35,372 nucleotides of DNA from Knoellia locipacati (GTDB taxonomy: Bacteria > Actinomycetota > Actinomycetes > Actinomycetales > Dermatophilaceae), in assembly GCF_007992835.1 (NCBI RefSeq), contig NZ_BKBA01000010.1:1-35372 (forward strand), in the 5' to 3' direction. Shown in pieces: positions 15,901 to 24,693 of the stretch (positions are counted from its first letter, which is position 1; the number at the start of each line of letters is the position of its first letter). The notes beneath the pieces were generated by a model, which ran no database searches, was not told the origin of the DNA, and was given only the letters and a program-made list of their open reading frames with translations. The position numbers were made by a program, and so were the translations under genes.

Positions 15901-16971
15901 TCCTGAGGAGCCCGGCGCCCGGCCGGTCGAGTCCCCGACGCGCAACCGCACCTCGAACGGCGTGCTCGCCGGGGACTCGCCCGCCAGCGCGCGTCTGGTG
16001 AGGTCACCCAGGAGGCGCCCCTTGGCCTCGCCCGGCTGCTCGATCGTCGTGAGCCGGGTGTCGAGCCACGGCAGGTCGACGCCGTCGAAGCCCGTGACGG
16101 ACACGTCCGCGGGTACGGCCAGTCCCAGTGCCCGAGCGGCACGGACGACCCCGGCGGCGAGCAGGTCGGACTGGGCCACGATGCCCGTCGGCCGGTGCTC
16201 GGGGTCGACGTCGAGCAGCAGGCGTGCCGCGGCCTCGCCCTCCGCCACGTCGGGGTGTTCGGCCTCGACGACCGGGCTGCCGTGGGGCGCCAGGTCGAGG
16301 AAGCCGAGGGCGCGTTCGCGCGAGTCCGGGTAAGTCGCAGCCTCGAGGTCGTCGACGTCGAGGGTGTGCGTGGGGCGGGGCGCGCCCAGCGGCATCGTCA
16401 CGTGCGCCAGGCGGGTGTGACCGAGCTCGACGAGGTGCCGGGTCGCAGTGGCGGAGGCGCCGCGCTCGTCGATGACGACGTGGACGACCTCGTCGTGCAC
16501 CGGCGCTCCTGCGCCGACCATGGGGATGTGCCGCGCCGTGAGGTGGTCGACGATCGGGCTGTCGCTCCGTCCGCAGAGCGGGAAGATCGCGGCATCGACG
16601 GCATGGGCCGCCAGCGGGTTGTCGGGGGAGTCCGCGTGGTCGGCAAGGAGCAGCATGCTCGTCCCCATGGCGTCGAGCTCCTGGGCGAGGCCGTCGAGCA
16701 CGGCGAGGGCGAACGGGTCGCGGAAGGCGTGCAGCAGCCGGTCCTCGACGATCACTGCGACGGTCCCGGACCGGCCCTGGCGCAACGAGCTGGCGAGCGG
16801 GTCGGGCCCGGCGTAGCCGAGGTCGGATGCTGCGCCCCGGACCCGCTCGGCGGTGGCGTCGGCCACCGGTCCGCGGCCGCTGAAGACGAGCGACGCGGTG
16901 CTGATCGAGACGCCGGCCCGGTCGGCGACGTCGCGCAGCGTCACCTTGCGGGTTTGACGTGGGCGGCTCAT
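15895..16971 (-). CDS. LacI-family transcriptional regulator
   Basis: The 358-residue protein has the N-terminal LacI helix-turn-helix (VTLRDVADRAGVSISTASLV, 10-29) with the hinge region up to about 60. A periplasmic-binding-protein-like sensor domain follows (about 68-340), with VSVTGFDGVDLPWLD and TTIEQPGEAKGRLL near its end. It should bind an operator as a dimer and release it on binding a sugar or other small ligand. It diverges from an MFS transporter across 131 bases that contain a perfect palindrome, so it probably controls both. No ribosome-binding site precedes ATG 16971; a TAGTCT box seven bases upstream suggests a leaderless mRNA. Its last codons overlap the repeat at 15895-15908. 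Confidence 0.93.
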   Translation of the reverse strand: MSRPRQTRKVTLRDVADRAGVSISTASLVFSGRGPVADATAERVRGAASDLGYAGPDPLASSLRQGRSGTVAVIVEDRLLHAFRDPFALAVLDGLAQELDAMGTSMLLLADHADSPDNPLAAHAVDAAIFPLCGRSDSPIVDHLTARHIPMVGAGAPVHDEVVHVVIDERGASATATRHLVELGHTRLAHVTMPLGAPRPTHTLDVDDLEAATYPDSRERALGFLDLAPHGSPVVEAEHPDVAEGEAAARLLLDVDPEHRPTGIVAQSDLLAAGVVRAARALGLAVPADVSVTGFDGVDLPWLDTRLTTIEQPGEAKGRLLGDLTRRALAGESPASTPFEVRLRVGDSTGRAPGSSGA

Positions 16972-16978
16972 GGGAGAG

Positions 16979-16998
16979 AGACTATCGAATCGATTCGA
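16979..16998. promoter_or_regulatory. lacI operator and -10 box
   Basis: The perfect 14-base palindrome TCGAATCGATTCGA (16985-16998) has the centred CG of LacI-type operators. It directly adjoins a minus-strand TAGTCT (16979-16984) that ends seven bases before the lacI ATG. A regulator bound here would block lacI transcription and could act on the divergent MFS gene. Confidence 0.6.
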
Positions 16999-17102
16999 CT
17001 CGATCGACCTCGACCCCGAACCTCCTTCCCTCCGCGCCGTCAGCGTCGTGATCGCAGCACCGACGGCGCGGTGGCCCGGCCACAGCTCCTAGGACCCGCT
17101 CC

Positions 17103-18380
17103 ATGACCACCACCGCCCTGCCGCGCGAGCGCGTCGTCGCCGCCCGCACCGCCGTCTTCGTCGTCTTCGCCCTCGCAGGCATCGCCTTCGCCACGTGGGC
17201 GTCGCGGATCGCCGATGCCAAGGCCGGACTCGACCTCTCGGCAGGCCAGCTCGGTGCCACGCTCTTCGCGATGTCCGCGGGCTCGATGCTCGCCATGCCG
17301 TCGACGGGTCGCCTGGCCGAGAGGTTCGGCGTCGTGCCGACGATCCGTGTCGGCATGCTCATCGGGATCGTCGGCTTCGGGGTCGTCGGCGCCGGCGTCG
17401 ACCTCGCCGAGTCCCGCCTCGTCGTGGCCGGCGGACTGTTCCTCATCGGCTCCGGGGTGGGCGTGTGGGACGTCGCGATGAACCTCGAGGGCGCCTCGGT
17501 CGAGCGGCTCCTCGGCAAGACCGTCATGCCGCAGTTCCACGCCGCCTTCAGCGGTGGCACGGTCGTGTCCGCCCTCGTCGGGTCGGGGATGTCCTGGGCC
17601 TCGGTCCCGCTCCTGCCGCACCTGCTGGGGTCCGCGCTCATCGTCACCGCCGGTGGGTTCGTGGCCATGCGCGCCTTCCTCCCGCGTGAGGTCGAGGCCT
17701 CCGAGCACGAGAAGGACAAGGCGGCCGAGGCGGACGCGCGCGCCGAGGACGCCGCGGGCGCAGGGTCGACCGCCGCTCCGGCACGCTCGGCGTGGCTCGA
17801 GCCCCGCACCCTCCTCATCGGCCTCGTCGTGCTCGTCGCGGCGTTCACCGAGGGCACCGCCAACGACTGGCTCGCCGTCGCCTTCGTCGAGGGGCACGAC
17901 CTGCCCACCTGGGCCGGGGTGCTCGCCTTCGCGACGTTCCTGTCCTTCATGACCATCGGGCGCCTCCTCGGGACGCGCTGGCTCGACACCTACGGCCGCG
18001 TCCCCGTGCTGCGCGCGACGTTCGTGCTCGCGGTCCTCGGCTCGCTCCTCGTGATCTTCGGCAGCGACTGGATGGCCTTCGTCGGTGCCGCCGTGTGGGG
18101 TGTCGGCGTCTCGCTCGGGTTCCCCGTCGGGCTCAGCGCGAGTGCCGACGACGCCCGGCGCGCCCCGGCCCGCATGTCGGTCGTCGCGACCATCGGCTAC
18201 TTCGCCTTCATCGCCGGCCCGCCGGCCCTGGGCTTCCTCGGCGACCACGTCGGCGTGCTCCGGAGCCTGCTCGCGGTCGGCACCATGGCGCTGCTCGTCC
18301 AGCTCATCCTCGAGAGCGTGCGCGAGCCCTCCCGGGTGGCGACGACCTCGGAAGCCGAGCCGGTGCGCGGCCCGGTCTGA
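17103..18380 (+). CDS. MFS transporter, YbjJ/FucP-like
   Basis: The 425-residue protein has 12 predicted membrane segments in two six-helix halves, split by a charged loop rich in Glu, Lys and Ala (about 200-233). Helix 1 is VFVVFALAGIAFATWASRI and the second half includes FTEGTANDWLAVAF, a pattern of the YbjJ-like group. The substrate is not known; control by a LacI regulator suggests a sugar or related compound, but this is inference. ATG 17103 follows a weak AGGA. A single octamer copy lies immediately after the stop codon. Confidence 0.87.
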   Translation: MTTTALPRERVVAARTAVFVVFALAGIAFATWASRIADAKAGLDLSAGQLGATLFAMSAGSMLAMPSTGRLAERFGVVPTIRVGMLIGIVGFGVVGAGVDLAESRLVVAGGLFLIGSGVGVWDVAMNLEGASVERLLGKTVMPQFHAAFSGGTVVSALVGSGMSWASVPLLPHLLGSALIVTAGGFVAMRAFLPREVEASEHEKDKAAEADARAEDAAGAGSTAAPARSAWLEPRTLLIGLVVLVAAFTEGTANDWLAVAFVEGHDLPTWAGVLAFATFLSFMTIGRLLGTRWLDTYGRVPVLRATFVLAVLGSLLVIFGSDWMAFVGAAVWGVGVSLGFPVGLSASADDARRAPARMSVVATIGYFAFIAGPPALGFLGDHVGVLRSLLAVGTMALLVQLILESVREPSRVATTSEAEPVRGPV

Positions 18381-18381
18381 C

Positions 18382-18389
18382 CGGCATAC
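18382..18389. repeat. Intergenic copy of the CGGCATAC octamer
   Basis: It starts two bases after the MFS stop codon. With the following bases it forms a small CGGC-ATAC-GCCG hairpin, but it is not paired with a second octamer. Confidence 0.65.
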
Positions 18390-18414
18390 GCCGTCGGTCC
18401 GGGCATTGTGCTCA

Positions 18415-18467
18415 GGGCGAACATCGCCCGGGGGCGGGAGTGTCCCGGCGGACACGCGCGTTAGGGT
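18415..18467 (+). promoter_or_regulatory. clpP1P2 promoter region with two palindromes
   Basis: GGGCGA-ACA-TCGCCC (18415-18429) and GTGTCC-CGGC-GGACAC (18440-18455) are both perfect dyads. A likely -10, TAGGGT, lies at 18462-18467, and the second palindrome covers the expected -35 position. ClgR is the known activator of clp genes in actinobacteria; its reported site has CGC and GCG halves five bases apart, and here the order is GCG-N5-CGC, so the match is uncertain. Confidence 0.5.
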
Positions 18468-18509
18468 CAGCGAAAGGCACGACCCCACATCACGGCAGGA
18501 GCGACCAGC

Positions 18510-19133
18510 GTGAGCAGCAACGAGATCGTCGCAGCCGGTCCGGGCGACAAGCTCGGCCTCGACGACAGCATCTACAACCGCCTCCTCAAGGAGCGGATCA
18601 TCTTCCTCGGCTCCGAGGTGCGCGACGAGAACGCCAACGCGATCTGCGCGCAGATGCTCCTCCTCGCCGCCGAGGACTCCGACAAGGACATCTGGCTCTA
18701 CATCAACAGCCCCGGTGGCTCGGTGACCGCCGGCATGGCGATCTTCGACACCATGCAGTGGGTCCCCAACGACGTCGCCACGGTCGCGATGGGCATGGCC
18801 GCCTCGATGGGGCAGTTCCTGCTCTCCGCGGGCACCCCGGGCAAGCGCTACGCCACCCCGCACGCCCGCGTCATGATGCACCAGCCCTCGGGCGGCATCG
18901 GCGGCACCGCGTCCGACATCAAGATCCAGGCCGAGCAGCTGCTCCACATCAAGAAGCAGATGGCCGACCTCATCGCCGAGCACACCGGCCAGACGCCCGA
19001 GCAGATCGAGGCCGACTCCGACCGCGACCGCTGGTTCACGGCGAGCGAGGCCAAGGAGTACGGCTTCGTCGACCACGTGTTCTCGCGCGCCGACCAGGCC
19101 GGCAACACGTCCGACAACCCGGTCACCGACTGA
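18510..19133 (+). CDS. clpP1: ATP-dependent Clp protease proteolytic subunit 1
   Basis: The 207-residue serine peptidase subunit has the catalytic triad Ser99 (GMAASMGQ), His124 (MMHQP) and Asp173 (SDRDRW). The oligomerisation handle lies between the last two, and the INSPGG substrate-binding strand is at 65-70. ClpP1 and ClpP2 form a mixed double ring in actinobacteria and degrade proteins unfolded by ClpX or ClpC1. GTG 18510 is preceded by AGGAG at about eight bases. clpP2 starts 26 bases downstream, so the two are co-transcribed. Confidence 0.97.
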   Translation: MSSNEIVAAGPGDKLGLDDSIYNRLLKERIIFLGSEVRDENANAICAQMLLLAAEDSDKDIWLYINSPGGSVTAGMAIFDTMQWVPNDVATVAMGMAASMGQFLLSAGTPGKRYATPHARVMMHQPSGGIGGTASDIKIQAEQLLHIKKQMADLIAEHTGQTPEQIEADSDRDRWFTASEAKEYGFVDHVFSRADQAGNTSDNPVTD

Positions 19134-19159
19134 CCCGGCGACCAGGAGAGATACCAGAC

Positions 19160-19819
19160 ATGAACGCGAACTACCCGACCCGCACGAGCGGCCTCACGGT
19201 CCCCGGTCCGTCGAGCCGCTACATCCTGCCGCAGTTCGAGGAGCGCACCTCCTACGGCATGAAGCGGACCGACCCCTACACGAAGCTGTTCGAGGACCGC
19301 ATCATCTTCCTCGGCGTCCAGGTCGACGACGCGTCGGCCGACGACGTCATCGCGCAGCTCATCGTGCTCGAGTCGCAGGACCCCGACCGCGACATCCTCA
19401 TGTACATCAACAGCCCCGGTGGCTCGTTCACGGCCATGACGGCGATCTACGACACGATGCAGTACATCCGTCCCGACGTGCAGACGTTCGTCGTCGGCCA
19501 GGCGGCCTCGGCCGCCGCCGTCCTGCTCGGTGCCGGCGCCAAGGGCAAGCGCTACGCCCTGCCCAACGCCCGCGTGCTCATCCACCAGCCGGCGATCGAG
19601 GGCACGGGTGGCATGGCCTCCGACCTCGAGATCCACGCCAACGAGGTGCTGCGGATGCGCGAGTGGCTCGAGGACACCATCGCGCTGCACGCCGAGCGCG
19701 ACGTCGAGCTCGTCCGCAAGGACATCGAGCGCGACAAGATCCTCTCGGCCGCGGCCGCCAAGGAGTACGGCCTCATCGACGAGGTGCTCGTCTCCCGCAA
19801 GGCGGCTCTCGAGAGCTGA
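19160..19819 (+). CDS. clpP2: ATP-dependent Clp protease proteolytic subunit 2
   Basis: The 219-residue partner subunit has Ser117 (GQAASAAAV), His142 (LIHQP) and Asp192 (IERDK). It has a longer N-terminal extension (1-40) than ClpP1, which includes PSSRYILPQFEERT and is probably processed. The INSPGG strand is at 83-88. ATG 19160 follows AGGAGAG by about ten bases. Only ClpP2 of the mixed complex is reported to dock the ATPase in mycobacteria. A strong hairpin with an octamer pair follows, so clpX has its own promoter. Confidence 0.97.
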   Translation: MNANYPTRTSGLTVPGPSSRYILPQFEERTSYGMKRTDPYTKLFEDRIIFLGVQVDDASADDVIAQLIVLESQDPDRDILMYINSPGGSFTAMTAIYDTMQYIRPDVQTFVVGQAASAAAVLLGAGAKGKRYALPNARVLIHQPAIEGTGGMASDLEIHANEVLRMREWLEDTIALHAERDVELVRKDIERDKILSAAAAKEYGLIDEVLVSRKAALES

Positions 19820-19844
19820 CCCTCTCGGTCCACACGCACACCAT

Positions 19845-19878
19845 GTATGCCGTCCGCTCACCCGAGCGGACGGCATAC
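19845..19878. terminator. 15-bp hairpin after clpP2 built from a head-to-head octamer pair
   Basis: Arms 19845-19859 and 19864-19878 are perfect complements around ACCC. GTATGCCG opens the left arm and CGGCATAC closes the right. It starts 25 bases past the clpP2 stop. Confidence 0.85.
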
Positions 19879-19913
19879 CTGCGTTCTGGCTCCGTGACAC
19901 CCGGCCCGGCCCC

Positions 19914-19983
19914 GGTTGTCGGGCCCATCGTGCGTCGTCGGGCCCAGATGTGGCCCCGACGTCGCGAGATGGTGGCGACAACC
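19914..19983. repeat. Palindromic repeat, copy A, downstream of the AbiEi/nuclease gene
   Basis: The 70-base element has dyad symmetry: GGTTGTCG at the left end and CGACAACC at the right, with a second inner pair. It matches copy B (20998-21064) in the same orientation: about 23 of 28 bases in the left half and 21 of 25 in the right half, separated by 15-16 less conserved bases. Confidence 0.72.
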
Positions 19984-19995
19984 GCGTCCGGGTGC

Positions 19996-20940
19996 TCAGG
20001 CGCCCAGGTCGAACCACGCGCTGCGCCGCTCCGGGGTGATGCCGACCTGCGCGAGGATGGCGGCGAGGCGGTACTTCTGCACTGCCTCCGCCCACACCCA
20101 CCGAGCCACGCGGGCCTGCCTGCGCAGCCGGTCTTCGCGCTTCTTCTCGGCCCAGACGACGCGCTCGACGTCCTGCGCGCTGCCACCGGGCGGGACGCGG
20201 TACTTGAGCCGGCCGTCGAACTCCCCGGCGACTCCCTTCCAGCCGAAGTCGGTGTCCCCGATGTGCCCCAGGTCGTCGTGGAAGGCCACCTGGAGCTCCG
20301 GACGGGGGAGCCGGAGCACGAACATCTGCACGCGCGAGAGGCTCTCTCCGTGCGACATGCTCCGACCGTCGGCGAGCTCTGCCACGAGACCAGCCGCACC
20401 ACGTCCGTGACCGCGCGCGGGGATGGATGTCGCCTCGTCGAGCAGCTCGGCACGCGTGCAGAGGCCGTGGCGCAGCGCGTGGTCGGCGGCGGTGACGGCG
20501 TCGTGCAAGGTGCCGGTCCGGGCCAGGTCGACGACTGTGCGAGCCACGGAGGTCACGAGGAGACCGTCGACGTCAACGGGCTCGGCCTCGGTGCCGAGGA
20601 AGGGGCGCAGGACCGTGGCGCCGCTGACACCCCGGCGGGTGACGAGGTGGTGGACGTGGGTCGGCCACGGCGTGATGCGGGGGAGCCCCCAGAGTGCGGC
20701 GGCGGCCTCCCGGGCGAACACGAGCTCGCCGGGACCTCGACGCGTGAGCGCGGAGGCGTGCACGAGAGCGGCGTGCCGGTGGAGCGGGTCCATGGCCGCG
20801 AAGGCGTCCGCCCGGACCCAGACCCCGTGCCTCACCTGGTGCCACGCGCCACGGGTCGGCTCGATGCCGAGCCGCCGCAGGTCGGCCGCGAGGTGCAGGC
20901 ACGTGGGGTCGAAGGCCGGGTGGGCCGGTGGTCCGAGCAT
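19996..20940 (-). CDS. AbiEi-antitoxin-like / DUF559-type nuclease-fold protein
   Basis: This 314-residue protein has no certain function. The N-terminal part (about 15-45) is a winged-helix-like segment with VRHGVWVRADAF, as in AbiEi-type antitoxin and regulator domains. The middle (70-140) holds FAREAAAALWGLP and TSVARTVVDLAR, typical of that family. The C-terminal part (about 215-290) has D231, E240-x-D242 and K246 in TDFGWKGVAGEFDGRLKY, followed by EKKRED, a layout like the PD-(D/E)XK fold of DUF559 and Vsr proteins. It lies alone on the minus strand between clpP2 and clpX and is bracketed by two copies of a palindromic repeat. It may be a self-regulating nuclease gene or a selfish unit. 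No toxin partner is adjacent. Confidence 0.65.
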   Translation of the reverse strand: MLGPPAHPAFDPTCLHLAADLRRLGIEPTRGAWHQVRHGVWVRADAFAAMDPLHRHAALVHASALTRRGPGELVFAREAAAALWGLPRITPWPTHVHHLVTRRGVSGATVLRPFLGTEAEPVDVDGLLVTSVARTVVDLARTGTLHDAVTAADHALRHGLCTRAELLDEATSIPARGHGRGAAGLVAELADGRSMSHGESLSRVQMFVLRLPRPELQVAFHDDLGHIGDTDFGWKGVAGEFDGRLKYRVPPGGSAQDVERVVWAEKKREDRLRRQARVARWVWAEAVQKYRLAAILAQVGITPERRSAWFDLGA

Positions 20941-20997
20941 CGACCCAGCGTGGCAGCGATCGCCCCCGGCGCCGTTGCGTCATCCACAGGCAGTGGG

Positions 20998-21064
20998 CTG
21001 TCGGGGGCTTCCTGCGTCGTCGGGTGGAGATCATGAGGCGACGACGCGAGATGGCCCCGACAAC
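20998..21064. repeat. Palindromic repeat, copy B, upstream of the AbiEi/nuclease gene
   Basis: Outer arms TGTCGGGG (20999-21006) and CCCCGACA (21055-21062) and inner arms GCGTCGTCG (21014-21022) and CGACGACGC (21039-21047) are perfect pairs. It is a direct copy of the element at 19914-19983. It begins about 58 bases upstream of the gene start, so it could also be the operator. Confidence 0.75.
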
Positions 21065-21188
21065 GCCACGGTGGGTGGTGAGGTGAGCGTTCAACCATCA
21101 CTGGGGAGTGGCTTGCCGCCGCGCGTGGGCACCGTTCTGCCGAGAGCGGACAAGCGCGACTCACCCCGTGTCGGAGGCGTTGAATGGG

Positions 21189-21216
21189 TTGCGTCGACGC
21201 GCTCTCGAAGTAGTGT
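21189..21216 (+). promoter_or_regulatory. Candidate clpX promoter
   Basis: TTGCGT (21189-21194) and TAGTGT (21211-21216) are 16 bases apart, about 72 bases before the clpX start codon. Both fit loose actinobacterial consensus. Confidence 0.42.
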
Positions 21217-21288
21217 CGGTGACGTCGCAGCAGCCCGACCCCGGGTCGTGCCAGCGGCACCAGTCGTCAAGCGAAGGGACCGGACCCA

Positions 21289-22563
<1,275 letters not shown>

Positions 22564-22570
22564 GCCCGTC

Positions 22571-22635
22571 GTCCCCGCACGGGGACGCGGACCCGGACGG
22601 CGAACGGCCACCGGCACGACCGGCCGAGGTGCCGG
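22571..22635. terminator. Two hairpins after clpX
   Basis: GTCCCC-GCAC-GGGGAC (22571-22586) begins seven bases after the clpX stop. A second stem, CCGGCAC (22611-22617) with GTGCCGG (22629-22635), follows. They lie between clpX and the converging membrane-protein operon. Confidence 0.6.
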
Positions 22636-22723
22636 CCGTGTGCCCGGACCGCCGGCCTCACCGAGCGCGCGGTTCAGTGCTCCCGGCGCCGAGCCCGGAG
22701 CCTTGGCCTTCGGCGAGCGCGAC

Positions 22724-23257
22724 TCAGCGCTCGCGGCGCTGCACCGGAGCCTTCGCGAGCGAGAGCCAGAGCGCCAGTCCGAGGAGCGCGAGTGCCGCCA
22801 GCGCGGCATACGTCGCCACCGGGTCCCCGCCGGGACGGGACGCCGTCTGCGACACGAGCAGCGCCCACACCGGGACCGAGAGCCCGAGGACGGCCAGCCC
22901 ACGGCGCCCCCAGCGCTCGACGCTCGCACGGGGGACGGGCGCACTCTGCGGCAGCGTCGCCGCCAGTGCCGCCGCGAGGTGGATCGTCAGCAGCCCGCAC
23001 GCCATGACGAGGGTGAGCACCCAGTCGCGCATCCCGTCGGGGACCGTGTTGCTCATGAGCCAGTGGAGACCGTGCAGGGTGATGAGCAGCGCCGTGATCC
23101 GCGACCCCGGGTCGAGGACGACGAAGGGCGTGAGGGCGGTGAGCAGGAGTGCGGCGACCACCGAGCCGAGCGGGCCCACCGTCACCGTGAGGATGGCGAG
23201 CCCGACCGACACGACCGCGATGACGGCACGCAGGACGTTCTGCGAGCGCGACCTCAT
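22724..23257 (-). CDS. Small integral membrane protein of the MoxR-DUF58 operon
   Basis: The 177-residue protein has about four to five hydrophobic helices (near 9-50, 75-95 and 115-170) and a basic N-terminus (MRSRSQNVLR). I recognise no family. Its ATG at 23257 overlaps the stop of the DUF58 gene by four bases (ATGA), so it is the last gene of a coupled operon and probably works with the DUF58/MoxR pair at the membrane. The frame stays open upstream inside the DUF58 gene but without a credible start. A CGGCATAC copy at 22802 encodes Tyr-Ala. Confidence 0.8.
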   Translation of the reverse strand: MRSRSQNVLRAVIAVVSVGLAILTVTVGPLGSVVAALLLTALTPFVVLDPGSRITALLITLHGLHWLMSNTVPDGMRDWVLTLVMACGLLTIHLAAALAATLPQSAPVPRASVERWGRRGLAVLGLSVPVWALLVSQTASRPGGDPVATYAALAALALLGLALWLSLAKAPVQRRER

Positions 23258-24693
23258 CGGGTCACGACCCTGGGTGAGCGTCGCTGGCGGGCGATGTCGC
23301 GCATGACGAGGTCGAGGGTGCCGGGGCCGACCCACGGAACGATGGGTACGCCGCTGAGCCGGGTCCGCGACACCTCACGCGAGCGCTCGAGGAGCCGAAG
23401 CCTCCAGGCGAGGCGGGCCGTGGCCGACGCCGAGCGCTCCGGGACCAGCCCGGCGAGCTGCTCGTCGGTGAGGTCCCCGGTGGCCATGGTGCGCGGAAGC
23501 GTGTCGACGACGATCGTCGAGGTGCCGCGACGGGCCAGCTGAGCGGCGTGCGCGAGCACCTGGACCGAGACCGCCGGGGTGAGGAACACGACGAGGGTGC
23601 CGGCCGAGACGGGGTGCTGGAGCTGCCCGCGCAGCCGCTTCTCGTCGACGACGCCGCCGTCGGCGACCCGCACCCGGGCGAGGACGTCGAGGATGCGGCG
23701 CAGCTGGTTGGTGCCGAGTCCGGGAGCCAGACGGGGACTCTGGTGTGCCCCGAGCACCTGCACCCCCACACGGTCCCCGGCGCGCAGGTAGTGCTCCGCG
23801 ACGGCCGCGGCGGCACGGACGCCGTTGTCGAGGCTGCTGCCCTCGCCCTCGAAGCCGGTGCTGCGGCCGAGGTCCTGCATGGCGTCGACGAGCAGGAGGA
23901 TCTCGCTGTCCTCGTCGGCGTACGTCGTCGTGACGTGGAGCTCACCGGTGCGCACCGAGACCGGCCAGTGGATGCGACGGAGGCGGTCACCGAAGCGGAA
24001 GGCGCGCACGTCCGCGAGCTCGCTGCCGTCGCCCTGGTGCCGCGAGCGGCTCCGCCCGACGAGCCCGTCGGGGTCCGGAGCAGGGCTGCGGGCCGAGAAC
24101 GCCTCGGGCAGCGGGACGGTCGGCACGAGGGGCGCGTGGACGGGCCCCGGCTCCCACACGTGCGCGCCGAACGCACTGCCCACGGCGCAGGTGGCCGGGC
24201 CGAGACGCCGCAGCCCCCACCGCATGCTCTGGCAGAAGACGTCGAGCCGCACGGGCCCACCCCGCACGTCACCCACGGTCACCGCCTGGCTCGTCGGGGT
24301 GTAGCGCGTGAACTCGGTCTCGGTGACCGCGAGCCCGACGTCCTCGACCCCCGGCCCGGGCTCGACGGAGGCGGTCCACGCCGTCGTCTGGCCCTCGCGC
24401 AGGACCGAGTGGCGCAGCCAGGCGTGCACGACCGGTGACACGGTGGGGCGTCGTACGTGCGCCCAGACGGCGACGACGGCGAGCGGCGTGCCCAGCGCGA
24501 CGGCGTCGGGGCGACGCATCACCGCACCGATGCCGAGGAGCAGCAGGCTCACCACGATGGCGCGGGTGTGCGCTGGCGTGGGACGCCAGCGCGCCGAGAG
24601 GGCGGTGCCCCCGGGCACCTCCGCCACGGCGGTGCCGCCGGCCGGGGAGTCGCCGGCCACGGAGTCGCCGGCCACGGAGTCGGTGTCGCTCAC
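23254..24693 (-). CDS. DUF58 domain-containing protein
   Basis: The 479-residue protein has two membrane segments at about 44-80, an extracytoplasmic-like strand-rich part, and the DUF58 signature DVRAFRFGDRLRRIHW (228-243). A von Willebrand A-like domain follows, with ILLLVDAMQD starting at 265. DUF58 proteins are partners of MoxR ATPases in assembly or maturation of envelope or metal-binding complexes. GTG 24693 overlaps the MoxR stop by four bases. The N-terminus is a repeat of five-residue units (DSVAG, DSVAG, DSPAG) encoded by near-identical 15-base tandem repeats, probably disordered. The downstream gene overlaps its stop. Confidence 0.88.
   Translation of the reverse strand: MSDTDSVAGDSVAGDSPAGGTAVAEVPGGTALSARWRPTPAHTRAIVVSLLLLGIGAVMRRPDAVALGTPLAVVAVWAHVRRPTVSPVVHAWLRHSVLREGQTTAWTASVEPGPGVEDVGLAVTETEFTRYTPTSQAVTVGDVRGGPVRLDVFCQSMRWGLRRLGPATCAVGSAFGAHVWEPGPVHAPLVPTVPLPEAFSARSPAPDPDGLVGRSRSRHQGDGSELADVRAFRFGDRLRRIHWPVSVRTGELHVTTTYADEDSEILLLVDAMQDLGRSTGFEGEGSSLDNGVRAAAAVAEHYLRAGDRVGVQVLGAHQSPRLAPGLGTNQLRRILDVLARVRVADGGVVDEKRLRGQLQHPVSAGTLVVFLTPAVSVQVLAHAAQLARRGTSTIVVDTLPRTMATGDLTDEQLAGLVPERSASATARLAWRLRLLERSREVSRTRLSGVPIVPWVGPGTLDLVMRDIARQRRSPRVVTR

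Larger units (their letters stand above)
20941..21288. other. Intergenic stretch between the AbiEi-like gene and clpX
   Basis: The 348 bases hold palindromic repeat copy B in the left third and a candidate clpX promoter at 21189-21216. The rest shows no gene; short open frames here lack ribosome-binding sites and similarity. Confidence 0.5.

Noticed and set aside
24661-24693. 15-bp tandem repeats at the start of the DUF58 gene as a regulatory array
   Set aside because: They are in frame and encode a flexible (DSVAG/DSPAG) tail, which is enough to explain them.
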